A DNA stretch of 64,000 nt from Bradyrhizobium sp. CSA112 (GTDB lineage: Bacteria; Pseudomonadota; Alphaproteobacteria; Rhizobiales; Xanthobacteraceae), in contig NZ_JAACFS010000033.1 of the NCBI RefSeq assembly GCF_029051645.1, positions 1-64,000 on the forward strand, in the 5' to 3' direction. The notes under the pieces were generated by a model. The model had not been told where the DNA came from. It saw only the letters and a program-made list of their open reading frames with translations, and searched no databases. Positions within the stretch are counted from its first letter, which is position 1, and every line of letters begins with the position of its first letter. Below are positions 57,768 to 64,000 of this stretch, one piece after another. The translations under genes were made by a program, and so were the position numbers.

Positions 57768-57789
57768 CAATTACCAACGTTGGTAGTTG
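57768..57789 (-). promoter_or_regulatory. las/lux-box-like palindrome, copy 2 (near-perfect)
   Basis: Half-sites CAATTACCAAC and GTTGGTAGTTG pair at 10 of 11 positions. The ACCA...TGGT arrangement resembles las/lux boxes. On the minus strand it is followed by TTGATC and about 17 bases to a possible -10. It lies upstream of the pepM fragment and the aminotransferase at 57371. The regulator is not known; LuxR proteins at 25653 or 62569 are candidates. Confidence 0.6.
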
Positions 57790-58067
57790 GCCGGGCGCCA
57801 ACTGCATGTCGCTATAGAATTGAGGCGGCAGTGCTGCTAGGCGCCAGTAGGAGATGGTTTGACCGTTGCTGTCACGAATGCAGAAGAACGCACGCGTTCG
57901 CCTAGTCAATGCGCCTATATGCAGTTTTCATTGCAACGAAATTCATCGTGCGAGCAATCCCGTCGAGGGATCGAATAGGACAGCCCAAAGGGCCGCCGCT
58001 GCGGCCAGCCCAGGTCCCTGGAAGAAGGAATACGTGCGAAAGAAGAATGATGGCCCGCCGAAGGCAT
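57790..58067. other. gap upstream of the pepM fragment
   Basis: It lies between the palindrome and the end of the nucleotidyltransferase at 58068. No coding sequence is recognised. Confidence 0.4.
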
Positions 58068-58829
58068 TCATCTTGCCAAAATGCGCTCTGCGATGCGCAG
58101 ATCTTCGGGGCTGTCGATCTCGTACCACCTGAGAGCGTCGCAACGCGCCGCTGCGAGCTTTAGGCCGCGCCTTTCCACCAGATATGCAAGAAGCTCCTCG
58201 GTGTAGGCCTGAGTAGCTCCGGAGCCGATGATATCGTCCAGCCCTGGAACAATCGTTGCCCTGAGAGTCCGCGCCGAAAATCGTAGCAGGTTCATCGTCT
58301 TGAATAGTCTAGGACCATCCCCAACAAGGCTTGCTGCGGTTTGCTTCATGCGGAAACCTGAGATCAACCCGCTATCCGACAACAGAACTGCCGACCCTTC
58401 CATCCATTCATTGAAGGGAGCTACTGCAGCCACATCGGTCGCCTCTCCGATCATCAGGTAGCGCAACACGTTCTCCTCGAAAAAGACGTCGCCCTCGAGA
58501 AGAAAGCAGTCTCCGGAAAGAAGCGCGTCGCGCGCCAGCCACAGGGAATAGGCGCTGCCGGTACGGTCGAACACGGTCGACTCGACATACTTGATCTCGA
58601 GCTGGCCAAAGCGGCTGCCGCAGGCATATTGAATTGCGTCCTTCCGGTAACCGACGACGATCGTCACCTCTTCCACGCCGACGGCTTCCAGATTGCGCAG
58701 AGCGTTGTGAAGGATCGGAGTTCCGGTGACTTCGACCAGCGGCTTCGGGCGCAGATCGGTTAGCGGACGCAGGCGGGAGCCCAAGCCGGCCGCGAGAATG
58801 ACGGCTTTCTTGGGAGCATCGGTAGTCAT
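58068..58829 (-). CDS. LicC-like cytidylyltransferase
   Basis: A 253-residue nucleotidyltransferase starting at ATG 58829 (GGAAGG seven bases upstream). The nucleotide-binding motif AVILAAGLGSRLRPLTDLRP is at the N-terminus, and DCFLLEGDVFFEE carries the metal-binding aspartate. Family members include CTP:phosphocholine cytidylyltransferase LicC and the N-terminal domain of PntC, which makes CMP-aminoethylphosphonate. Activation of a phosphonate with CTP is therefore the likeliest role, feeding the CDP-alcohol phosphotransferase. It is the intact member of a pair; the other is at 55350-56145. Confidence 0.88.
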   Translation of the reverse strand: MTTDAPKKAVILAAGLGSRLRPLTDLRPKPLVEVTGTPILHNALRNLEAVGVEEVTIVVGYRKDAIQYACGSRFGQLEIKYVESTVFDRTGSAYSLWLARDALLSGDCFLLEGDVFFEENVLRYLMIGEATDVAAVAPFNEWMEGSAVLLSDSGLISGFRMKQTAASLVGDGPRLFKTMNLLRFSARTLRATIVPGLDDIIGSGATQAYTEELLAYLVERRGLKLAAARCDALRWYEIDSPEDLRIAERILAR

Positions 58830-59252
58830 TTCATTCCCTTCCATCGTCGCGGGATTCCTGCCAAGTCATTCCAGGCGCTGACGAGTCGATGAGCAACTTC
58901 AGGCCGTCTCTTATGGTTGCTGCGGTGGCGTGAAGGCTGCCGCAGTCCTTGGAAATGCGAGCCTACGGTTCAAAGGACATAAATCATGGTGTTCGTCGGT
59001 CGTTCTGAGAAAGAAATGAGCTCGTGGCTGTTCTTCGGTGCCTGGTCATCGGGATAGATGAACAGATCGAGCCAAGAAAGGGCAGGATTACACAGTGCGG
59101 CCGCGTAAGGTCTGTTACGCCATTTGACGACATTCCAATAGTTGCGAGGCAAAAAATTCCTCGATAGATTGCAGGTGGAGCGTGACGATAGGGCAGGCGG
59201 TTGCATCACAGCAGTCCTTCGCGAATGAGTATGTTGTTGTGTGGATGACAAG
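58830..59252. other. gap between pepM and nucleotidyltransferase, decayed coding
   Basis: Minus-strand frames give short coding-like stretches (ISKDCGSLHATAATIRDGL, and YWNVVKWRNRPYAAAL), the first resembling the C-terminus of a MocR-type aminotransferase. There is no complete gene. Probably a deleted gene that once separated pepM from the nucleotidyltransferase. Confidence 0.35.
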
Positions 59253-60191
59253 CTATTGCCTTGGGTCAGGGGCGTGGAGATAGCGCGCTTCCGCATTGGC
59301 CAATTCGTCGTACCTCAACAAATCGAACACCTCGTCGAGCGTCGCGATATCTGGCTCAATGCCGGCAATGCCGTCCTCGGCGATAATTCGGCCGCAGACG
59401 TGCCGCATTGCCGCTATTGCAGCTCGCATGGAGTGGTTGGCCCAAATCACTGTGGAGATGCCGGCATCACGATATGCAGAGACCGGTGTTCGATAATATT
59501 TCGTTGGAACGATTACGACAGGCAGGCAGTTCTGCCAGGTACTCGCGAACGAGAGGATTTCGTCCGCGGTGCTCTTACGCGAGTGAATGAGGATCGCGTC
59601 GGCTCCCGCGGCTGCGTAAGCGCTAGCGCGTAAAATTGCCTCGTCCATTCCATGGCCGGCGATCAGCGCTTCGATCCGTGCCACGAGAACCAAGTCGTCC
59701 GCGACTGTATCTCTCACTGCCCGCAGCCTGCCGGAAAATTCATCGATATCGGCAAGCGGATGCCGATCGCCAACGAACGAGTTCATCTTCGGAAAACAGC
59801 TGTCCTCCAGCGCAACCCCGGCAGCGCCACGCTGACGGAGTTTGCGCGCCAAGAGGCGCGCATTGTTGAAATTCCCGAAGCCGCCATCGCCGTCAACGAG
59901 CACGGGCAGCTCCGTCGAGTCCACGATGCGTTCGACCACGTCGACGAGTTGGTTCCAGGACGCTTCGTTGGCATCGCGGTAGCCGAGAGAGCAGGCAATT
60001 GACAGGCCCGACGCCCACAGACCTTTAAAGCCTGCCCGCTTGGCGATCGCGCCGGAGAGCGCATCATGAGCTTCCATGAGGAAGGAGAGCTCGCGGTTGG
60101 AGCAAATCTCAACGCGCAGCATTTCTGCAAGTGAGGAGTCAGCGCATCGACCAGGGCCGTTCGCGAGAAAAGATTGTGATTGATCTTGCAT
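59253..60191 (-). CDS. pepM: phosphoenolpyruvate mutase
   Basis: A 312-residue TIM barrel of the PEP mutase/ICL superfamily. The metal residues are VDGDGG (D100, D102) and E129. The gating loop is EDSCFPKMNS, with K135, N137 and S138; asparagine at the position that is threonine in the hydrolases marks it as a mutase. The usual EDK is EDS here. It converts PEP to phosphonopyruvate, the entry step of almost all C-P compound biosynthesis. The start is ATG 60191 after AAGGAG. It heads a ten-gene minus-strand cluster. The palindrome at 60321-60342 lies 130 bases upstream. Confidence 0.9.
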   Translation of the reverse strand: MQDQSQSFLANGPGRCADSSLAEMLRVEICSNRELSFLMEAHDALSGAIAKRAGFKGLWASGLSIACSLGYRDANEASWNQLVDVVERIVDSTELPVLVDGDGGFGNFNNARLLARKLRQRGAAGVALEDSCFPKMNSFVGDRHPLADIDEFSGRLRAVRDTVADDLVLVARIEALIAGHGMDEAILRASAYAAAGADAILIHSRKSTADEILSFASTWQNCLPVVIVPTKYYRTPVSAYRDAGISTVIWANHSMRAAIAAMRHVCGRIIAEDGIAGIEPDIATLDEVFDLLRYDELANAEARYLHAPDPRQ

Positions 60192-60320
60192 GCCACTCCT
60201 TGCAGGTGCGTTCGACCGGCCGGACGTTCAGGGCGTGCTTCGTCCAGTTCTTGATCGAGGCAAGCCGCTCGGGCAATCCCGCAGCCCAACCGTAGGTGAC
60301 ATCCTTCTGTCATCTCGATC

Positions 60321-60342
60321 AATTACTAGCGTTGGTAGTTGA
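60321..60342 (-). promoter_or_regulatory. las/lux-box-like near-palindrome, copy 1, upstream of pepM
   Basis: Half-sites CAATTACTAGC and GTTGGTAGTTG. It is 20 of 22 identical to copy 2 at 57768-57789. TTGATC and a downstream AGAT/AGAAGGATG segment on the minus strand are shared with copy 2, consistent with a promoter whose -35 abuts the site. The site is 130 bases before the pepM start codon, so a leader of about 80-100 bases is implied. Confidence 0.6.
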
Positions 60343-60886
60343 CTGGGTCGCAACGTGTTGCAAGTCGCAATAGGATGCCGCGGGAGTCCGGGGCTAAGCC
60401 CTAACAATCACAAGATGTTCGATCGTTGGTGGCGGAAATTCAAAGCGTATCCTTTCGACAATGGGGAAACCTCATCAGCTCAGCACTTCTTGCTCTGCTC
60501 GACCTCGAGTACGATCCGAAATCTCGTCCTGCTCCTGGCGATGCGAAGCGTTGTCCAAGGCGAAAGGGCGTTTGGTTTTTCGTCCTCGTGAACGCTGTGG
60601 GCGCTCACCTTGTGTGTTACGCGCCCCCGCTCTCACCGCAGATGAGGGGAGAACATATCCCGTCTTACGCTGCGCTCTTCTTGATCTACATCAACTAATG
60701 TCGCGGCTGCTGCAAACGGCGATGTCGGATTTCTGACCATGTCGCAATTTCGTCGATCGCCTCTCGTGCCCAATCGATCGCCAACTCTCTCAAACATTTG
60801 TCTTAACGCCTGATTCTCGCGAGCGCCGCAACTGGTACGAGCCTTGCTGTTCTCATCCCAGGTTCTCGGAACTTGTGGAGTACCGC
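60343..60886. other. region between pepM promoter and fix remnant
   Basis: No gene is recognised. Two readings of 60-90 codons exist at 60400-60740 but they show no family features. The sequence probably contains old insertion-element or fix upstream debris. Confidence 0.4.
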
Positions 60887-61365
60887 ATGCACGGTATCGT
60901 CTGCATCAAGCAGGTTTTCAATTTCGCTCAGATCCGCGTGCGCCCCGTGGCCAACAACTCCATGCGCCACCGGGATGCCGACGCCGACCATTATCAACAG
61001 CTACGATCTGTTCGCGCTGCGAGCTGTGCCGGAGCTAAGCGACGAGTGCGGCGGCAAGATAACCGTGCTCATCGATGGCCGCCGAGCCCTACGCAAGGCA
61101 CTGACCTTCGGCGTCGACCACATCGTGCGGTCATTGATTGCGTATTCGCCAGGACGGCACACTGGCGAGCAGCTATGCGTTGGCGACCGCAATCCGCAAG
61201 ACTGGGAGGGAGTATTGCCCGGCTGATGTCATCTTCACTGGCAAGCAGACGATCGACGGCGACACCGCTAAGGTCGAGCCCGGCATTGCCAAGCGGCCCG
61301 GCCTGCTGCAGCTCACCTACGTCGCCAAGACGGGGGCCCCGGATCCGGGGCAGGACTCCATTCGT
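60887..61365 (+). pseudogene. fixA: decayed fixA (electron-transfer flavoprotein beta)
   Basis: The start MHGIVCIKQV at 60887 and later frames IINSYDLFAL, RKALTFGVDHIV, SSYALATAIRKTGREYCPAD, then TGKQTIDGDTAK and GLLQLTYVAK are all characteristic of FixA. At least two frameshifts and one deletion are present. It joins directly to a fixB end. Confidence 0.85.
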
Positions 61366-61369
61366 GCCG

Positions 61370-61783
61370 GACTGCGATTCCGCAAACGTCAATCTCGCGT
61401 ATGCCGATGTCGTGGTCGCCGAGGGTCTTGAGTTCCGATCGGCTGAAAGTTTTCAAATTCTGCGCCAGCTCGCCGCTGTCCTCAGCGCCAAATATGGCTG
61501 CTCTGATCCGCTGGCGCAGAAGGGCTGGGTCACCTCCGCCCGGCAGAGCGGTCACACCGGCATCCGGCCAAAGCTCTTTATAGCGACCGGCATTTCCGGC
61601 GCGATCCTGCATCGGGTCGGCGTCAACGGCGCCGACCTGATCGTCGCCATTAGCATCGAGAAGAACGCGGCGATCTTCGAATTCGCCCATATTGGCAGCG
61701 ACGCGAACCGGCTGCTGGCAGTGCCGATGGCCGCCTTGCTGCGCGTCTGCGGCCCGCATTCGTGCGTCCAGATGGCGAGCTAG
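61370..61783 (+). pseudogene. fixB: 3' part of fixB (electron-transfer flavoprotein alpha)
   Basis: The reading ANVNLAYADVVVAEGLEFRS, then QILRQLAAVLSAKYGCSDPL, and FIATGISGAILHRVGVNGAD, matches the C-terminal FAD-binding half of FixB. The N-terminal half has been deleted together with the fixA end. Confidence 0.85.
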
Positions 61784-61796
61784 AGGAGGCTGCCAC

Positions 61797-61935
61797 GATC
61801 GAGGTAAGGTTCAACGGCATCGTGGTGGGCGCCGGGATAGCCGGCATGCCTCCGCGCTACCTATGGCCAAGTTCGACATGAAGGCGCCGCGGCGCGGCGA
61901 ATATTCGCCGGCGCCCTGTGCCGCTGCACGATCCT
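61797..61935 (+). pseudogene. fixC: 5' scrap of fixC
   Basis: The reading RFNGIVVGAGIAGM, then after a frameshift MAK...ERGEY-like sequence, is the FAD-binding N-terminus of FixC. Only about 45 codons remain. Confidence 0.65.
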
Positions 61936-62032
61936 GAAAAGTGGCCACCGGTTTTCGAAGGAGATCATGCATAAACAAGAGAGACTGAAGCCTTGCGCTC
62001 TAATCGTGGATACCAACTGCGGAGACTGAAAC

Positions 62033-62326
62033 ATGAATGTCGAGCCCTCAGTGTGCCTCGAAGAGAAGCTGTTCTACAACCGCAATCACATCGATCTCGG
62101 TCGTTCCCATATAGGGGTGCGCGCGCACAATGCCGTTGCCGCAGCTTCTTTCGCTCGTCAAAGCCGGTCCCGCGCTTTGCTTCGAGCCGAAAGCCAAGTG
62201 CGACGTGGAGATCGCCCTCGACGGCTTCATCGAATGCGATACCCACCGCTTCGTTGGCGAGTCCCCTGGCGACATAACGTGGAGCTACCAGTACCACGGT
62301 TATGGTGTGCTGTTCGAGCTTAAGTG
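62033..62326 (+). pseudogene. fixX: decayed fixX (ferredoxin-like)
   Basis: The start MNVEPSVCLEEKLFYNRNHI is in one frame and FIECDTHRFVGESPGDITWS, then YQYHGYGVLFELK, in another. The pattern and end match FixX, but most of the cluster-binding cysteines are replaced or lost and there is a frameshift near 62125. Confidence 0.75.
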
Positions 62327-62568
62327 AGAGAGGCGCTCCACCCCCGCTGCTTGATTGGCGTGCCCACGGTTTCGATTGACCTGTCCCTTCTGGGCGCCTG
62401 CTGGGAGAGGTCAACGAATTTGGGAATAGCATTTGCCGCAGAGCGCGAGTGTTCAGGCTGGATGAAGAGCGGAGCAAGGGCTTCGCTGAGCGGAATAAAA
62501 CTAGACTCCGCTTAAAACACTCAATCGAACGGCGCAATAGCGGCCTCTCTGCCCTCGTGAGTCGCCAC

Positions 62569-63330
62569 ATGGACTTATTCAGCTTCATCGAATGCGCGAA
62601 GCAAACGCGCTCTACTAAAGCGCTGTTCGATCTTCTTGTGAGCTGTGCGAGCGAGGAGGGCTTCAGTGAAGTCGCTTATGGAGCACTCACCTTCGCGGAA
62701 CCGCCTCGTCTACCGGAGTATCTACCGCCCTCGGTGACCGTGAACTTCCCGCCTGACTGGTGCCACCGTTATTTTGAACGTAACTACCGTGTCATCGACC
62801 CGGTGGTCCGGCGGACACCAATGCTTCCGGGGCCGTTTCTCTGGGACGAACTCGCCAAGCAATATCAACTGCAATCCGGCGAGCAGCGCGTACTGGACGA
62901 GGCCAGAGAGGCAGGTCTGAAGCACGGTATGAGCGTGCCATTGTTTGGGGCATTTGGCCGAGTATCTGTGGTATCCTTTGCATCTCCGTTGGACGACGCC
63001 GATCCTCAGTATCGTATGAGTCACCTCAACACACTGGCCTGGCACTTTCATATCGCGTTTGCGGAGATCGCGCGGCCCTCGGATAGCAGCTGCGACAGGA
63101 AACTTACCCTGTCTAAGCGCGAAAAAGACTGCCTGCGCTGGGTGGCAGAGGGAAAATCGTCTTGGGAAATTGGGAAGATCCTGAAGGTCAGCGATAATAC
63201 AGTCAATTTTCATCTTAAGAACGTGATGCGCAAGTTGGGTACGACGAACCGCACCCAGGCCGTCGTAAAAGCGATTCGCCTCAATCTCATTGAATTCTCG
63301 ACGGCACCAGCGCTGGCAACTGGTAACTGA
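62569..63330 (+). CDS. LuxR-type regulator with autoinducer-binding domain
   Basis: A 253-residue protein. The AHL-binding domain shows W64, Y68, D77, P78, W92 and the later glycine in LKHGMSVPLFG. The HTH is LSKREKDCLRWVAEGKSSWE, then VSDNTVNFHLKNVMRKLG. ATG 62569 (MDLFSFIECAK) matches the family start; upstream in-frame codons are not conserved. It is divergent from pepM, with the dead fix remnant between them. No luxI is in the window. It is the nearest candidate for the palindromes upstream of pepM. Confidence 0.92.
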   Translation: MDLFSFIECAKQTRSTKALFDLLVSCASEEGFSEVAYGALTFAEPPRLPEYLPPSVTVNFPPDWCHRYFERNYRVIDPVVRRTPMLPGPFLWDELAKQYQLQSGEQRVLDEAREAGLKHGMSVPLFGAFGRVSVVSFASPLDDADPQYRMSHLNTLAWHFHIAFAEIARPSDSSCDRKLTLSKREKDCLRWVAEGKSSWEIGKILKVSDNTVNFHLKNVMRKLGTTNRTQAVVKAIRLNLIEFSTAPALATGN

Positions 63331-63688
63331 CCTGAGCGTGTGGCGTCCGCTCGCAGGATTCTCATGGCATGACGATCTAATCTCGTTGGGAATAGCAGCG
63401 AGTTGGATGCTGCATCGGTATAATCACAAAAGGCCTGCGCCGGTCGCCCACGAATCGGCCGCCGCTAGTTCGTGGCTTTCGCGTTTCTGACACCGCACGG
63501 CTTCTGTCAGCTTCAGACACCTAACATTCTCCGCGGGATCGCAGTTGCTTTGAAGGCTAAATCAGCAGCTTAGCTCTTGCGAGCGCCACTGGCACGGCGG
63601 TTGCTATGCAGCCATCACTGGGACAAGCGTGAGTGCGTGACATAAACAGGGACGATGCCCTCCTTGTTTGGTGCCGATGAGAGGTATT

Positions 63689-64000
63689 GTGAAGAAGTCA
63701 GCGATATGGGAGCTTCACCTCGTACGCAAGCTATCCGTTGCGGCCGTTGCGATGTTGGCCTCACACAGACTAGCGCCGATGATGATTTGATGAGAGCTGC
63801 TAGGCAGATTTTCAAACCGATCCCCTCGATCATGCCTGCAGTGAAGGACAATCCGGTCACCCATGAGAAGGTCGAACTCGGCAAGATGCTGTACTTCGAT
63901 CCGCGGCTGTCAGCCAGCGAGATTATCAGCTGCAATAGCTGCCATAATCTTGGTACCGGCGGAGTCGATGCCGGTCCGACCTCGGTCGGGCACGGCTGGC
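63689..64000 (+). pseudogene. cytochrome c peroxidase-like gene, 5' part, frameshifted and cut by window edge
   Basis: A signal peptide (KKSAIWELHLVRKLSVAAVA, start GTG 63689) is in one frame. The mature protein (DDLMRAARQIFKPIPSIMPA, then GKMLYFDPRLSASEIISCNS, CxxCH haem motif) is in another. The shift lies near 63750-63770 and may be real or a sequencing error. The rest of the gene lies beyond the window. The family reduces hydrogen peroxide in the periplasm (CcpA/MauG type). Confidence 0.75.

Noticed and set aside
60321..60342. Nod box or NifA/sigma-54 (-24/-12) promoter
   Set aside because: Neither the long ATC-N9-GAT arrays of nod boxes nor TGGCAC-N5-TTGC spacing is present. The site is a 22-bp palindrome of las/lux type.
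60875..61783. Single 302-codon fix gene
   Set aside because: It only appears open because a fixA fragment and the fixB end were fused by a deletion. Homology alternates between frames.
1..64000. CRISPR arrays, tRNA and rRNA genes
   Set aside because: No regularly spaced repeats and no cloverleaf or rRNA signatures were seen in a manual reading. A dedicated scan could still find a diverged tRNA.

Overview
The window looks like part of the symbiosis island of a slow-growing rhizobium, most likely Bradyrhizobium or a close relative. The evidence is the composition and codon use, a decayed fixA-fixB-fixC-fixX nitrogen-fixation electron-transfer remnant at 60.9-62.3 kb, many truncated insertion sequences (IS3, IS4, IS21, IS110, IS256, IS630, IS1182, IS200, a group II intron tail, a serine recombinase), and a high proportion of broken genes. 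No tRNA, rRNA, CRISPR array or replication origin was recognised. All assignments come from reading the sequence; no database search was run.

Layout. 0-6.3 kb is mobile-element debris around a large polytopic membrane protein (869-2746), an rfbF 5' scrap and a fragment of a PEP-hydrolase-family TIM barrel. 6.35-10.75 kb is an intact minus-strand operon: SDR epimerase, small SMR-type membrane carrier, small unknown protein, GMC oxidoreductase, second SDR epimerase. 13.3-15.2 kb encodes an unusual thioredoxin-like/HAD/UbiA fusion. With the membrane protein, these genes suggest polyprenyl-linked glycosylation. 15.3-20.5 kb holds IS3, IS21 and IS630 remnants, two decayed copies of the large membrane-protein gene and an intact methyltransferase. 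20.6-26.4 kb has a ferritin-like protein, a GNAT acetyltransferase, an amidohydrolase, a MarR remnant and a LuxR-type regulator.

26.4-49.5 kb is dominated by phosphonate catabolism and transport. A module of LysR regulator, phosphonopyruvate hydrolase (palA-like), phosphonoalanine aminotransferase (palB-like) and a second, decayed LysR gene occurs twice in direct orientation (26.4-31.3 and 34.3-39.6 kb). A DcaP-like porin lies between the copies. Both copies are damaged, but differently. The second copy runs into a complete Ugp/Mal-type ABC transporter (39.8-44.1 kb), followed by a MetE-like methyltransferase, an aminotransferase, an NPP-type phosphodiesterase and a PhyH dioxygenase, all on the plus strand.

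49.9-60.2 kb is a convergent minus-strand cluster that reads as phosphonate biosynthesis: PEP mutase, LicC-like nucleotidyltransferase, aminotransferase, a second (broken) nucleotidyltransferase, CDP-alcohol phosphotransferase, another aminotransferase, GNAT acetyltransferase, methyltransferase, zinc deacylase and a second methyltransferase. No phosphonopyruvate decarboxylase is visible. Upstream of pepM, upstream of a pepM fragment, and upstream of the epimerase operon lies a related 22-bp near-palindrome resembling las/lux boxes. Two complete LuxR-type regulators with AHL-binding residues are present and no luxI.

Working interpretation (inference): a symbiotic strain that can make a C-P compound from PEP and, with a neighbouring porin, ABC transporter and palAB module, take up and degrade a related compound. 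This resembles the paired synthesis/catabolism logic of rhizopines and opines.
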